Below, one piece after another: positions 46,210-59,584 of a stretch of 64,000 nucleotides of DNA; positions within the stretch are counted from its first letter, which is position 1, and each line of letters starts with the position of its first letter. The notes beneath the pieces were generated by a model. It did not search any database. It was not told where the DNA came from and worked only from the letters and a program-made list of their open reading frames with translations. This DNA is from Cyathus striatus (Eukaryota > Basidiomycota > Agaricomycetes > Agaricales > Nidulariaceae). The stretch covers positions 2,170,001-2,234,000 of the forward strand of contig JAOVFP010000012.1 of NCBI GenBank assembly GCA_025738555.1. Direction: 5' to 3'. The position numbers and the translations under genes were made by a program.

Positions 46210-48720
46210 AGAGTTCAGGGATTTCCTTGGTCACTGATTACATGTATCAGGGAGAGGCATTAACAAATGTATGTCTGTGGGACTTTGTTTCATGTGTAGA
46301 CAAGGTTACTTTGAGGAAGGATGGCTCTGCAATTCCTCCAAGTATTGAAAACATGTCAGAAACTTCTGAGTTTGGTGTTCAAACTAATATTCTTCAGGTT
46401 GGTTGCAAGCCACACAAAAAAATTCCTTTTCAGAGAGATCATTCTGAACATCTCTCTCATTGTTCTTCTCCATGATTGCCTGGAACCTTTTTTATTCCTG
46501 TACCCTGTGGACCTTCTATTCCTAGACATGACAAGGATGAGAGTATAAGTAGACATTCTCATTTGATGTTGATACTGTTTAAACCCTGGAGAACTGTCAA
46601 TGATATTCATGCCATAAATGTTACATGGTTGGAGGCTTTTACAGAATTTTACTCTACCTGTGAGCATCAGTTTCATTCTGCAATTGACAACATGCAGGTC
46701 TTACATGAATGTAAAGATAGCCAGGATGATCACTTTGCCAAATTGCAGCAAAGCAGACAAACTAAAAAATTAGTGTCTCACTCATGTTCTCATATTCAAC
46801 CTGATGATTTCTTGGGTGGCAAAAACAATGAAGAGTTGCTGCTTCAGCATCTGGAATCTATTGATGATTGTTTTAGTCAAAATTTAAACTCATTGCAGGC
46901 TAGTGCTCAAAATTGTCTTTCTCATGCTATTGCCTCTGGCCTTTTTGATAATGCCTCTGATGATCTGAATCTGCAGTCCACAACACATAATGGGTTCCAT
47001 ATTGACAATTATTTTGATTCAGTTGCCAATGATACCATATTGGAAGATAATTGGAAACCTATGAGGAGTGAAGAAGTGCATGGAAAAAACAGTCAGCTTC
47101 AACTTTACCTGATTCACTGCCTGACAATGTTCAACATGCTCATACATCTCCTTCCTCAGCTACAGTGGAGCAAAGTTCTGCTTCCTCTGAGAGCAACACT
47201 ATATGTTCTGTCTTACTACAACTAAATCATATCATACCAACAGAACTGGCCACAACTACCAACAATATGGAAGCAAATATCTTTTCATAAATAGTATGTC
47301 ACATGAATTTACTCTTAATTCTGATCAGAATCAAGCTTTTACTATTGTTGCTTGACATAGTCCCAATAAAACAGCAGATCAATTGCAAATGTTCATTGGA
47401 GGACAGAGTGGTACAGGCAAATCCCAAATAATAAATTGCCTCCAATAATTTTTTGTTCAACAGGAACAGCAGCATCATTTTCAATTGACATCTTTTACAG
47501 GGGTTGCTGCTCAAAATATTTTGGGCATGACTCTGCATTCTGCCCTTTGCATTAACCAATCCTCAACAAATAGCTCTTCATTTAAATCCAATTGTGATCT
47601 TGTTGCCATGTGGGAAGGTGTTGACTATCTTTTTGTCAATGAAATATCTATAGTTGGATGTTCACTACTGTGCCAGATTAATGATGCTCTAGTAATTGCA
47701 AAAGGGAGCACCAAACCATTTGGTGGAATCAATATTATTTTTGCTGGAAATTTTGCCCAGCTTCCCTGTAGCACAAACTAGATTACTTAGCAATATTGAC
47801 ACCTCCAAGCGTCAGTCTGCCTCAAATGTGGACAAAAAAATATTGATAGAAAGCTTCTATGGCTCTCTGTTGACACTGTTGTTATTTTGACACAAGTAAT
47901 GAGACAGACAGGTTCTGCTAATGCCTCATTTGTTGACCTGCTCCAACACTTGCATGAGGGAAAATGCACTGAAAGAGACTTTGAACTTCTATCAAGTTGT
48001 GTCCTCCATTCTAAAATGGTTACACCTCACAGTGTTTCAGAATTTTGGTCTGATGCACCTATCATTGTAAGTGACAACTTGACCAAAGACTTACTTAATG
48101 AAAAAGCTGCTTTGACTTTTGCAAGTAGGACAAACCAATCTGTCTGCTGGTACCATGCCATCAACTCACATGCTGGAAAGCCAATTGAAGATCTTGAACT
48201 CATGCAATACTTAACTCAGCTAAACTCAGGTCAAACTAACTATCATTTTGGATGCATTCCCCTTGTGTATGGCATGCCAGTTATGATCATGCAAAACTAT
48301 GATGCTGCAGGTAGAATTGTAAATGGTTCAGTAGGTAAGCTAATATCAATTCATTACACATTTAATGATTGTGGTGATAGGGTCCCACTTTCATGTGTTG
48401 TCCAGCTTTCATCAATATCTTCCCCACCATTGCCATCTTTGCTTCAAAATCAGGCAGTTGTCTTACAGGATACAAGCAACCTCAAATTTGTTCATCCTCA
48501 CTCTGGTAAACATTTGGTAATTAAAAGAACTCAGCTGCCCCTTGTCCCTGCTTTTGCAATGACTGCCCACAAGGCTCAGGGCAAAACCTTGGAAAAAATT
48601 ATTGTGGATCTTGAGAGCTGCAGGAGTACAGAGGCTCCATATGTTATGGTATCAAGGGTTAGATCTTTCCAGGGTCTTGCTATCATATGCCCTTTCAGAA
48701 AGTCCAAAATTATGTGTTGA
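46210..48720 (+). pseudogene. Pif1-like helicase of Helitron type, broken
   Basis: Continues the protein fragment at 42356-42596. The start DYMYQGEALTNVCLWDFVSC is typical of Helitron helicases. Walker A, IGGQSGTGKSQI, lies at about 47390-47430. A Walker B-like VNEISIVG (about 47635) has Asn where Asp is usual. FAGNFAQLP (about 47750) matches the GDFxQLP motif. The long last frame (47887-48720) has QVMRQTG, AFAMTAHKAQGKTL and PYVMVSRVRSFQGL, the C-terminal helicase motifs. Stops at about 47357 and 47449 and frame changes at about 47225 and 47780 show it is inactive here. The HUH-Rep domain is absent. Confidence 0.8.
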
Positions 48721-49091
48721 CAATCTGAGGATGTCCATACAGAAACTCTTCAATTGACTGCTTTGGACATTCAAACATGAAATATTTTTCATGCTGAAGC
48801 AGATTCTGACCCTCTTTGTTCCAGCAGTTTTTGTTCTCCTCCTTCTGGCCCCACTGATTCTCATGAACTGTTCACATCCTCCCTTCTTTCTTTCTCCACA
48901 ACAGCTCACACTCCTCCAAAAATAAATTTGCTGAAGCATTTATGGAATGATCATAAACAACACGATCATGTTGATTCTTTCCAATCTAGAGCACTGAAAC
49001 AAGTCAGATTATCATAAAAATTTAAGTTTCTCATTATCTTCCAACTGATATCCATTCTGATTTTCTAACTTGTTGCAACACTTCAAATTAA

Positions 49092-49440
49092 TAGGTCCTA
49101 TCTTTATTCTTGCTCATCTTCATTCTTTCTCATGTCACAGACAATGATTGTAATCTACTCATTGCTCTCCATTGACCTCAATACCTATCTTGGTTTAATA
49201 TTTCATATTTGTAGGCCCTATTTCCATTCCTCCTTCTCATCTCCATTCTTTCTCATGTTACAGGCAATGATCATAACCCCACCCCCTCATGGCTCTCCAT
49301 TGCCCTCAATACCTACTCTGGTGTAATATTTATATTTGTAGGCCCTATCTCCATTTCTCCTCCATGTCTTCATTTATTTTGTGTCACATGTAATGATCAT
49401 AAATTCCCCCATGACTCTCAATTGCCTTGCTTCCTCTGTG
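49092..49440. repeat. Tandem repeat, about 120-125-bp unit, three copies
   Basis: Each unit has TAGGCCCTATYTCCATTC, TTCTTTCTCATGTYACAG and CTCTCCATTGCCCTCAATAC. It follows the helicase relic. 48720-49090 and 49440-49960 show no further gene, except a short frame at 49744 that runs into the module D terminus. Confidence 0.75.
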
Positions 49441-50377
49441 TCAGCCCATTAAACTTATTTTTTTGTCCATGTCCCATTTCTATTGATCTCACATGGTACC
49501 ATGTATTTGCATTCTTCTTGATCATGTATTGTGCATGCTTGATGCATCATTTTTCTGAACAAAAAAAGGGGCCTCTCAATTTTGTTTTTGCTGCCCAGTG
49601 CAGCCTAAGGTAAGCTACATGTCACTTTCTACCAATAATGTCTCTCAATTTTTTCAAGTTTAAAAACTGAATCCTTGGTCTTTACCTGACTCCAGTCTCT
49701 TCCCAACTTCACATTACCTTCACACATTTACTAGCCTCACACCATGGCTTGCTTTGTGCACCACATTGTTTCAGGTTGCAACAACAACCTGCTTGCCCAA
49801 ATCCAAGAATCAACCACCACTACAACTCCAGCAGTTGGTATAATGTCTGGCCATACCAATATCCCCTCCCACTCTGTGTACCCTGATGGCACCAACATGG
49901 GTTGCATCTCATTCTACCCTGCTGCTAAGTCTCCCAGTGAAAAGCCTACCCCTTTCTTCTTTTTTACAGTACTTTACACTCCCCCCAGTCTGTCTGGACT
50001 CCAGACAGACTCAATATAGTCTGGATAGTCTGGGTGCTAATGGACTTTGTATTTTTTAAAGTAAGTTCAGTTAAGACTCCAGGTGGACTCCAGGTAGACT
50101 CCAGGTGAACTTCACAGCAAGAAATGGAGATTGATATCTTCCCACACTTATTGATAACATACTATCTCACTACTACATCTTACAAATCAATTATATTTCA
50201 CACTACCACTACTATTCACTCTCCCACACCTATTGATAACATACTATCTCACTACTACATCTTTTTCCCACACTTATTAATAATATACTATCCCACTACT
50301 ACATCTTACAAATCAATTATATTTCATGCTACCACTACTATTCTTTACTACATTTTCCCACACCCTTCAGTATTGAT

Positions 50378-50667
50378 TGTCAGAAGTAACAAGAATAAAA
50401 GAGGGTGTTTGAAAGAATAGAGGATAATAAAGAGCAAGGAAGGTGATAAGGGAGCAAATAACTCTGACACAAACACTAACACAGACACAAGATGGGGAGG
50501 TAACTTGTTAACAACTACCAAAGTATGGGGGTTTATATATACTAGAATGCACAGCCATGTAACTAAGGTAACTGACAGCTGTCAATCTGTCAATCACGGA
50601 ACTGTCAAGTATGACAGGTGACAAGTGACAGCTGTCAAAGAAGCTGTGCAACCCTGAATATCTAATA
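50378..50667. mobile_element. Solo LTR, 290 bp, TSD TTGAT
   Basis: Begins TGTCAGAAGTAACAAGAATA and ends CCTGAATATCTAATA. The 5-bp duplications TTGAT lie at 50373-50377 and 50668-50672. A TTTATATATA box is present. The homologous unoccupied site in module A is at about 27070-27095 (inverse strand), which independently fixes the insertion limits. Confidence 0.88.
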
Positions 50668-50837
50668 TTGATAGCATACTATCTCCCTACCACATTTTCC
50701 TATGTTTCTTCTACAATATTTCCCACACCTATTTTTCTCCTACCAGATATCTCTGTACCACATTTTCTGACACTCTTCTACCATATTTCCCACACCTATT
50801 ATTTCTGATGCCTCTTCTACCACATTTTCCAATGCTT

Positions 50838-52296
50838 CTACAACAGACCATCATCATGTTCAAAATCTTCACTAATAATACTAAAGCTTTGGCTGTTCTG
50901 CCGTTTTATTACATGTTGAGTATGATAAAAGATCATAGAATGTATGAACCAATTAAAGTTGCTTGGAGTCATATGTTTCATAATGGATTCAAACCCACCA
51001 AGCCATGAATTTAGTTGTTCACAGACTTGTGTATTGAATGCTTGTTTTTGATATCTTTCACCATTTCTATCTTGTGCAATATAAAAAAGATTTGGTGAAG
51101 AACCATCTTGTGGTGCTGGATTACACCACTTTCTACAAAGGTAATCATCTGAGCAGTGATTTGTATAGTGATAGCCATCTACTATAAAGCGGCTACTTTT
51201 AAACCAATCTACCCAACTTCTATTTGCAACTGCTGTTTGAAGAAGTTTACACACCTTATCAATACATATGTAATCTGGTCTTAATTCTTCATCAGGAAAA
51301 ACATCTTCTAAGAACTTAAGTATATTGGTTGTTGACTCAGACTTCACAAACTTTGTCCATGCAATTACAGCACCACATGGAGCACATATTGTTTCTACAC
51401 AATAATAGTGAGAGGCACTAAAATAATGAAATCTCTTTGAAATATTGTTATCTGACTCATCATGAGGCTGCTGAACATGTCTTCCTCAGTTTTTATTCCA
51501 AGGTGGATTTTCAGCTGGTTTGCAAAGCATTCTTTGTGCACCATTTAAATAATTTGAACTATATTCTAAATTATATTTATGCCACATTTACTGGTGCTCA
51601 TTGCAAGCTTGTGTATTATCTATCTTTTGATTTTGACAGTCACGAACATGGCATCTTGCTCCAAATTCTTGGTTGTGAACATCACAAAATACACCTCCTT
51701 TATGGTTTACAAGTGTATTGGAACAATTGTCATATGCACAGTGCTTAAAATATGTATTAGTATAATATTGTTTAGTTTTAGTTGTGCATTACCTGTGGTC
51801 CCATAACAATTCCATCAATTACTACCATTTTAACTGTTGCACTCTCATCTGGTAGTGAGTCTTGAGTTTCTCTATAAGGCTGTGTACACTCTAAGCAGCT
51901 GTGATCATGTGACGCACATATTTTTCCATTTTCACCCAACCTTGCAAATGCTTCTTCTGTTAATGCAGTAATTGAAAGTCCATCAAGACTAATAAAATTA
52001 ACACCAGATCCTGCAGAAACCATGTATATTGATTCATGTATAAAAGCCTCCCAAACTTGTCTTCGGCTTATTTCCTTTCCATTTCCAAAACTATTGTTCC
52101 AATATTCCATATATGCTGCAGCAGATGCATGAAAGCTATATATACCATTCAGAACACCTTGAGAAAATGCCCTATCTACCCATAGTTTTTTTCCTACTTT
52201 CAGATATTTAGCAGAGTTTAAATGAACCATATAATATCCCTGTTTTTCATCATAGGCATGTTCATGTTCTGCAGAATATAATGTTTTACATTTTTT
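50838..52296 (-). pseudogene. CxC5/CxC6-type protein of module D, C-terminal part
   Basis: Reading leftward: [61 protein letters not shown], a CLEC motif, and VVIDGIVMGP (51778-52290). Next is a Cys/His cluster region with frame breaks (about 51437-51770), then [38 protein letters not shown] and [10 protein letters not shown] (50838-51400). It retains the middle section that module A has lost. The 5' side is separated by the 52297-62330 insertion. It is about 95 percent similar by eye to module A in shared parts. Confidence 0.75.
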
Positions 52297-52319
52297 GAGT
52301 TCATTGCACTCCTCCACGA

Positions 52320-54280
52320 AATCAGGTGGAGTCCACCTGAAGTCCAGTGAAGTCCACCTGAAGTCCAGGACTCTACCTGGACTCTACCTGGACTCTACCT
52401 GGACATCACTGGACTCCACCTGAACTATGAATACTGCTATTCTGTGTACAGTTCAGGTTGAGTTCAGGTGCAGTACAGGACAGTCCAGGTACAGACCTGG
52501 ACTTCAGGTGGACTACTGGAAATCACCTGGAAATCACTGATTTAAGCCACTGGACTTCAGGTAGAATACTGGACTATTGAGTGCCTGGACTCTACCTGTA
52601 CTAAGTAACTTAGACATTACCTGGAGTTCACCTGAACTCCAGCTGAACTTTACCTGGACTCTACCTGTACTAAGTAGCTTAGACATTACCAGAGGTTCAC
52701 CTGGACTCTAGCTGGACTCTACCTGGACTCTACCTGTACTGAGTAGCTTAGATATTACCAGGGGTTCATCTGGACTCTACCTGGACTCTACCTGTACTGA
52801 GTAACTTAGACATTACCTGGAGTTCACCTGAACTCCAGCTGGACTTTACCTGGATTCTACCTGTACTAAGTAGCTTAGATATTACCAGGGGTTCACCTGA
52901 ACTCCAGCTGGACTCTACCTGGACTCTACCTGTACTAAGTAACTTAGACATTACCTGGACTCTACCTGGACTCTACCTGTACTAAGTAACTTAGACATTA
53001 CCAGGAGTTCACCTGGACTCCAGCTGGACTCTACCTGAACTCTATTTGTACTAAGTAACTTAGACATTACCTGGAGTTCACCTGGACTCTACCTGGACTC
53101 TACCTGTACTAAGTAGCTTAGGCATTACCAGGGGTTCACCTGGACTCTAGCTGGACTCTAGCTGGACTCTACCTGTACAAAGTAGCTTAGACACTACCTG
53201 GAGTTCATCTGGACTCTACTTGGACTCTGTCTGTACTAAGTAGTTGAGACATTACCTGGAGTTCACCTGGACTCCAGCTGGATTCTACCTGCACTCTAAC
53301 TGTACTAAGTAGCTTAGACATTACCTGAAGTTCACCTGGACTCTACCTGTACTCTACCTGTGACACTGTGTGCTAAGTGTAACACTATATATTGATTGTG
53401 ACTATGCATTGAGTGTGATACTATGTGTTGAGTGTGTGTTGAGTGTCAAACTGTGCATTGAGTGTGACACTATGCATTCAGAGAAGTGTCACATTAGATA
53501 CATATTGTCACACTAGATGCATAGTATCACACTCAATGCTCAGTATCATACTCAACACACACTCAACACATAGTGTTAGACTCAATACATAATATCATAC
53601 TCCATGCATAATCACACTCAATATATAGTGTTACACTCAACACACAGTGTCACAGCTACTAGTACAAGCAAAGTCTAGGTAGTATTCAGGTAGTGTCCAG
53701 GTAGTGTCTTGGCTAATTAGTACAGGTAGAGTACAGGTAGAGTACAGGTAGAGTACAGGTAGAGTCCAGGTGAACTCCAGGTAATATCTAAGTTACTTAG
53801 TACAGGTAGAATCCAGGTAGACTCCAGGTAGACTCCAGGTAGACTCCAGGTGAACCCCTGGTAATGTCTAAGCTATTTAGTACAGGTAGAGTCCAGGTAG
53901 AGTCCAGGTGAACTCCAGGTAATGTCCAAGCTACTTAGTACAGATAGAGTCCAGGTGAACTCCAGGTAATGCCTAAGCTACTTAGTACTGGTAGAGTCCA
54001 GTTAGAGTCCAGGTAGAGTCCAGGGAGTCCAGGTATTAGTACTGGTAGAGTCCAGGTGGAGTCCAGCTAGAGTTCAGGTGAACTCTAGGTAATATCTAAG
54101 CTACTTAGTACAGGTAGAGTTCAGGTAGAGTCCAGCTGGAGTCCAGGTGAACCCCTGGTAATGCTTAAGCCACTTAGTACTGGTAGAGTCCAGGTAGAGT
54201 CCATGTAAGAGACAGGTAGCTAGTAAGCTCAGAGTTCAGGTAGAGTTCAGGTAGAGTCCAGGTAGTTGGCTCTAACTGAA
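52320..54280. repeat. Inverted arms of GGACTC repeats with AGCTTAG linker
   Basis: The left arm (52320-53350) repeats TTCACCTGGACTCTAGCTGG, ACTCTACCTGTACTAAGTAG and CTTAGACATTACCTGGA with a unit of about 70-90 bp. The right arm (53660-54280) is the reverse complement, GTACAGGTAGAGTCCAGGTG. Between them a TGTCAC array (53360-53655) is itself inverted about its centre near 53480. The whole is a large palindrome. Confidence 0.88.
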
Positions 54281-54284
54281 GTCC

Positions 54285-55050
54285 TGTTACGTACCGATTC
54301 TCTTCCTGCTTAGAAGTGGTTGCGAAGACACCCGGAGGGTGTGGGAGAACTATAACGGAAACCCGAAGTGAGTACGGGTGCGGAAACGTAGAGCGGGAGT
54401 GCGGAAAGAACCGTGGCTTCAGCTTGTGTGCTGCGCCGCCTGGATATCCCCAGGGAATGGTTCGTATTTCGAGTAAGATGATATGTAACAAAGGAAGACG
54501 TTCTAGAGTATAAGAGAAGGCTTCGCCACTACACTAGGTAGCGGGAGAGAAACCCGAAGGAAAACCCGGAGCGGGTTTCGGAACTTAGAGTAGGAAGAAA
54601 GTGTACAGAGTTGATACGAATACTAAAGACTACCTATTACAACTGGAAGACTACTTATACTAAGTAGGAACCTGTAGATACGAATGTAGAAGTATTATAC
54701 AAAGGACAAGTCAAAGGAGTAAGTAGGAAATGAAGTCTTGGCAAAGCGGAGTAGGGGCGCAAATGACGCGCTCAGAATGAAGAATAAGGAACTAATCTAC
54801 AAAGGCCATAATGAAACGTATAAGTAGGAATGGAAGGGAGGAGTAATAGAATGATGACGCGGTGAGGCCGTCATAAGAGAAAGTACGTATCCGGGATACC
54901 CGATAGAAAACCCGACGGGTTCCGGGTACGTTCCCGGGCGGGAACGTCGGGAAGTGTAAACCCGAAGCGGGTACGTTCCGGGAACGGACCGGGTATGTTA
55001 GAAGGTCACGTGGGAACGTCGGCACGATGTATCCGGACATGGATATAACA
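54285..55050 (-). repeat. 3' LTR of the gypsy element
   Basis: 766 bp, TGTTAC to ATAACA. No difference was noticed from the 5' LTR at 61130-61895. Contains the copy of the 11-nt putative self-primer segment at 54614-54624. Confidence 0.93.
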
Positions 55051-55053
55051 GTA

Positions 55054-55064
55054 TCCCCCTTTTA
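55054..55064 (-). other. Polypurine tract
   Basis: On the minus strand TAAAAGGGGGA lies three bases upstream of the 3' LTR, the expected place and composition for plus-strand DNA priming. Confidence 0.8.
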
Positions 55065-55888
55065 GGGCCGAGCCCACGAGGTCATACTGTGTGCGAGAAA
55101 ATATAACTAAAAAAATAATACGAGAAATCCTATTGGTCAGTGAATGTTCAAATAACAGAAAGAGAGCGCATCTGATTCCTTTGGCAAGGGAAGTAGCAAA
55201 GGTGTGAACTACAAGTTCCTGAGTAAGTTCCAGCAAGTCGTAGCTGAACCCGAGACCTATTAACACTGCCCATGGATGTGGAAGGACATGTGCATCAATA
55301 TTCCACTGGTAGCCATTCGTTCCGGATGTTCCGGTAATGCGGCAAGCTTAGTTGCACTGCTGATTGTATATCCGACTGAGATGAGTGTCGGAACTGGGTT
55401 GGAAGCATCGGAAGAGTTGGAAATGGATGGGGAAGTGATTGGAAGATATTGGATGAGGTCTGGGTTGGATGCGGAAGTAGCAGGAACTGCCGGGGAAAAT
55501 GCAGGAAGCATTGGAAGATAGCGTAGTCTATCAAGTTGAGTTACAGATGTCGTGATGCCAATTTCCAGGTGGTAGGCAAACTCGATAAGTTGTCCTGAGA
55601 TGTTTCCAAGGTATCTGGGCACATTGTCCATGTTTCCATATTGAAACCTTGCTCGTGGAATGCCTCCGGGATCCGGATGCATACGAGGAAGTTGTGACGG
55701 GTGCCGGAATTGCGTCGGAAGGTGTGGAAGTAGCTCGGGTCGAGTTGCAGACGCAGAGGGAGTGATGGAAATGGTCGTAACACGTTACCAAGAATTAATG
55801 TACTTGTATCTCGCTTTTTGGATGTTATTCGTTGTTTTTGGTTTTTGTATAAGGTGAAACTGCAAGCGGATAATAAGTAACGTGAAAT

Positions 55889-58447
55889 TTAAGAAATAGG
55901 AGTAGGGCCGGGCTTATCCGGATAGCGGGAGTGGAACTCTTCAATGATATCCGTAGCGTGTTCCAGTTCCGTGGCCGGAAGCCATGAAAACTCTTCATCT
56001 GTCCCTTCATACCCTAGCCAGCGTACGTAGTACCTCAGTTTGCAACGCAAACGACGATCCAGTTTAGAGTCCAATATTTCCGAGACCTCGTATTCAATAT
56101 CACCATCAACCTGGACAGGTGGTGGTGGAGGAATAATGCGATCTGGGATAGTATTTTCAGTATTGGGTTCAAGCATGGATACATGGAATACTGGGTGGAC
56201 TGCACGAAATTGTTCTGGAAGGCGCAAGGTACGCGAATGCGATCCGGCAAGTGCGATGACTTCAAAAGGTCCTAGGAACTTTTCTGCAAGTTTCCGGGAT
56301 GGTCGGGTTGTCCGGAAGTACTCGGCTTTAACGTATACCTTTGTCCCGACAGGAAATGCGGGTGCGGGTTTGCGACGCGCATCGGCGGGTGTTTGATAAC
56401 GTTTCTGCGCACTGAGTATTTCGGTCCGAAGCATCTCGTGAAGTTCCTCGAGGTTTACTGCGAAGTGCCGGGCACGAGCGGAAGTGAGATCACGTTCCGG
56501 ATGTATCGCAAGGTTCGGGTGATAACCCTTGTTTGCGTAGAACGGTGAAATTCCTGTGGTTGCGCTCGGTGCATTATTGTAAGCAAATTCAGCAAGAGGT
56601 AAGAGATCACACCAGTTATCCTGCTGGTAGTTGCAGTAGGCCCGAAGGTATTGTTCCAGAGTTTGGTTTGTGCGTTCCGTTTGGCCGTCGCCTTCGGGGT
56701 GATAACCCGAGGTGAAATGTAAAGTGATGTCGAGGGCTGTACCGAGGGAACGGAAGAAATGCGACACAAACTCGGAACCACGATCGGAAGTGATGTGTTC
56801 CGGGACTCCGTGCTTGGAAAAGACATGAAGTACAAATAGAAGCGCAAGGTCGGAAGAAGAGCAAGTGGTATGAGTGGGAATGAAGATAGACTGTTTGGAG
56901 AAACGATCCACGATAACGAGTATAGAATCATACTTGGAAGCCGATGATTTTGGAAGTTGATCTATGAAATCCATAGATATCGAATGCCATGGGCGTCCAG
57001 GAACCGGAAGTTGTTTCAGGGTTCCGTACGGGCGGTGGCGCTGTGGTTTAGAACGCATGCAAGTATTACAAGACTTACAATAGTCCTTTACAAACGTCCG
57101 TATAAGCGGCCAAGTATATTCGCGTCGAATTAGCTCGAGGGTCTTGTTCTGTCCAAGGTGTCCTGAAAGCGGGTGGTCGTGTTTGTACTGTAAAACCCGA
57201 AGCCGAAGGGTTCCGGAGTCCGGAACATAGATCCGGTTATCTAGACGGAGGAAACCGTCCGGGGTTACAGTCCAACGATTCTCGGGAGTCCGCATTCGGA
57301 TAACTGCGACCGGGTCATTAGGGAGAGCTGATAATATGTCAGTATGTAACTGTTCAATGTCCATGATGATACTAGCGCGAAGAGCGGGTACAATAAGTGA
57401 TGTTGCTCGGAGAGAAGTGATAAGCTGTTCCTGTGTGAACACTGGACGATAGTTATGCGGATTGACCTTAGCGTAGTCGCTATCCCCCTCTTTAGGGTAG
57501 ACGTCCCATCGTCTAGTCAGAGCATCCGGCTTCGCCCCGAGTTTTCCGGGTCGAAAGCGGATAACTAGATTGAACTGGGAAAGATACTCGGACCATCGGG
57601 CTTGTCGTCGGGACAAGATCTTGGTTGTGGAAAAGTATTCCAAGTTCTTGTGGTCTGTGACGACATCAATGGGTGAACCGGAACCTTCCAGGTAATGACG
57701 CCAGACTTGGAATGCTTCGAAGATAGCAAGCAATTCCTTGTCGTGGGTGTCGTAGTTTAACTCAGGAGGTGTAAAGGTTCGTGAGTGGAAAGCGATAGGG
57801 TGAATCTCGCCATCATCGGAAACTATAGACAGGATAGCAGCCAACGCGTAATCCGAAGCGTCGGTTTCCACGATGAGCTGCTTGTCGGGAACCCAATGGG
57901 TAAGAATGGGTGCCGACGTGAAAGCGTCCTTAAGTTCAGTGAAAGCGGAACGGCATTTTTCCGAGAAGTTCCACGGATTACCCTTCCGGGTAAGGCGGGT
58001 GAGCGGAACAACTATGTCGGAATAGTTGTATATAAAACGCCGATAGAAATTAGCGAACCCAAGGAAGGATTGAATGTCTTTTACTTTCCTTGGTTCCGGC
58101 CATTCTTGAATAGTCTTCACCTTTGTTGGAGACATGGTGAGACCGTTGGGCGATAGTATATATCCGAGATATTCCACGGATTCCGAGTGGAACTCACACT
58201 TATCCGCGCGCGCGTACAACCCGTGCTTCCGGAGTCGACGCAAAACTTCCCTGACATGTTGGCGATGTTGCGCAAGGTTATCAGAGTATATAAGGATGTC
58301 ATCCAAATAAACTATGACGCACACATCAAGAAGGTCTTTGAAAACATCGTTCATGAAGCGTTGGAAACCGCGGGTGCATTGGAAAGTCCGAAGGGCATGA
58401 CTAGCCATTCGAAGGATCCATAGCGAGTCCGGAAAGCGGTTTTCCAT
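55889..58447 (-). CDS. pol: Gypsy pol: RT palm end, RNase H, integrase, chromodomain
   Basis: An 852-codon frame. Residues 47-50 are the YLDD catalytic motif of reverse transcriptase. RNase H follows, with Asp in [12 protein letters not shown] (about 194), Glu in [10 protein letters not shown] (about 238) and Asp in VVTDHKNL (about 265). Integrase has an HHCC zinc-binding region (HDHPLSGH to CKSCNTC, about 423-463), then Asp in SMDFIDQLP (493), Asp in ITSDRGSE (555) and Glu in GQTERTNQ (591). The GPF/Y-like region is [12 protein letters not shown]. The last about 60 residues are a chromodomain ([18 protein letters not shown]), which guides integration to modified chromatin in known chromoviruses. 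The true N-terminus is in the upstream frame. The shift is near 58380, where one base appears missing. Confidence 0.95.
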   Translation of the reverse strand: MENRFPDSLWILRMASHALRTFQCTRGFQRFMNDVFKDLLDVCVIVYLDDILIYSDNLAQHRQHVREVLRRLRKHGLYARADKCEFHSESVEYLGYILSPNGLTMSPTKVKTIQEWPEPRKVKDIQSFLGFANFYRRFIYNYSDIVVPLTRLTRKGNPWNFSEKCRSAFTELKDAFTSAPILTHWVPDKQLIVETDASDYALAAILSIVSDDGEIHPIAFHSRTFTPPELNYDTHDKELLAIFEAFQVWRHYLEGSGSPIDVVTDHKNLEYFSTTKILSRRQARWSEYLSQFNLVIRFRPGKLGAKPDALTRRWDVYPKEGDSDYAKVNPHNYRPVFTQEQLITSLRATSLIVPALRASIIMDIEQLHTDILSALPNDPVAVIRMRTPENRWTVTPDGFLRLDNRIYVPDSGTLRLRVLQYKHDHPLSGHLGQNKTLELIRREYTWPLIRTFVKDYCKSCNTCMRSKPQRHRPYGTLKQLPVPGRPWHSISMDFIDQLPKSSASKYDSILVIVDRFSKQSIFIPTHTTCSSSDLALLFVLHVFSKHGVPEHITSDRGSEFVSHFFRSLGTALDITLHFTSGYHPEGDGQTERTNQTLEQYLRAYCNYQQDNWCDLLPLAEFAYNNAPSATTGISPFYANKGYHPNLAIHPERDLTSARARHFAVNLEELHEMLRTEILSAQKRYQTPADARRKPAPAFPVGTKVYVKAEYFRTTRPSRKLAEKFLGPFEVIALAGSHSRTLRLPEQFRAVHPVFHVSMLEPNTENTIPDRIIPPPPPVQVDGDIEYEVSEILDSKLDRRLRCKLRYYVRWLGYEGTDEEFSWLPATELEHATDIIEEFHSRYPDKPGPTPIS

Positions 58448-58971
58448 TCATCGTCCTCGGCAATGCGGACCAGGTGGTACGCATGACGTAGGTCGATCTT
58501 GGTGTAGATACGGGCGCGACGGGGACTGTCGAGCAAATCTGAAATGAGTGGCAAAGGATAACGATCCTTTTTAGAAATAGCGTTCAACCCGCGGAAATCC
58601 ACACAAAGCCGAAGCGATCCGTCCTTCTTGCGGACAAAAAGGACGGGAGCTCCGTGCAGAGAGCGTGAAGGTTGAATAAATCCGATCCGGATATGTTCAT
58701 CGATGAATTCCCGAAGAGCGGAAAGCTCGGATTGGGAAAGGGAATAGATCCGACCTACAGGAGGTGAAGCACCTTCTTCTAGGTTGATCTTTAAGTCGTA
58801 GGGACGGTGAGGGGCAAGTGTATCTGCCCGGGACTTGCTAAATACATCAGCAAACTCGTGATACTCAGACGGTATTGAAGAGAGATCCGGAGCTTCCTCT
58901 GGATTGAGGGCAGCGGCGGAAGCGACAGCACCAAGCTGGATACGGAAAGTCTGTGCTCCTCTAAACGGCAT
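58351..58971 (-). CDS. pol: Gypsy pol: reverse transcriptase N-terminal part
   Basis: A 206-codon frame with [38 protein letters not shown] (about 113-130), the first catalytic Asp in [12 protein letters not shown] (160) and [14 protein letters not shown] (188-200), the standard fingers/palm motifs. It ends prematurely just after SNAPA, where the frame passes to the 852-codon frame. At its 5' side it joins the protease frame through another one-base discrepancy near 58955. Confidence 0.93.
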   Translation of the reverse strand: MPFRGAQTFRIQLGAVASAAALNPEEAPDLSSIPSEYHEFADVFSKSRADTLAPHRPYDLKINLEEGASPPVGRIYSLSQSELSALREFIDEHIRIGFIQPSRSLHGAPVLFVRKKDGSLRLCVDFRGLNAISKKDRYPLPLISDLLDSPRRARIYTKIDLRHAYHLVRIAEDDEWKTAFRTRYGSFEWLVMPFGLSNAPAVSNAS

Positions 58972-59522
58972 GCACGCGAGAAGGCGGCACCATTTATTAG
59001 CGAAATGCTAGGAGGAGGTGGCAGAGACTCATCAGAGGTGACCGGAGATGGATCCTCGGAAGCGGAACCTGGTTCCGAGATCCCGGATTTGAGCGGAAGT
59101 TGCTCGGAAGTGTCTGGAGTCCGGAATGTTAATGAGCCCGATACCCAGTCAATCAACGGATTGAAGCGGGTGAGCCAATTGTATCCTAGGACTGCAGAAC
59201 ACACGGAATCAAGAGGTGTCACATAGAGTTCGACTGTAATACATTCACCGGTAGGGAATAGTACAGGCAGTGTAACGAACTCGGTTATAACATGATTGGT
59301 GGTGCCATCGAAAAGTCTGAGAGCGATAGGTGGAGTAGGTGAGGTAGTAATAGCATGTGTCCGAACGAAAGATGAATCCATAAAACAATGGGTAGAACCC
59401 GAATCGACTAGAGCGCTATATGAAACTGTACAGGGTGTAGGGAGAGCATGGATGGTACTACAAAGTGGAATATGAAGGGCATTGGGGTCGGAAAGAGCGG
59501 AAGCGTTGAGTCTTACCTGCAT
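58950..59522 (-). CDS. pol: Gypsy protease
   Basis: A retropepsin-like region with [13 protein letters not shown] (Asp about residue 40 of the frame), hydrophobic flap-like [20 protein letters not shown], and [15 protein letters not shown]. Pseudo-symmetric dimerising proteases of this type process Gag-Pol. The frame continues past 58950 to 58791 out of phase, which is spurious. The link toward RT reads [11 protein letters not shown] before the shift. Confidence 0.88.
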
Positions 59523-59584
59523 CGGCTGCGCACAAGGGGGAACAACGCGGTCCTCGGCTTGTGTGGTGTCCAGAGGACCGCTCC

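Noticed and set aside
54792..55040. 82-residue frame in the gypsy LTR, also at 61637-61885
   Set aside because: It is identical only because the LTRs are identical. It lies in LTR sequence upstream of the predicted transcript start.
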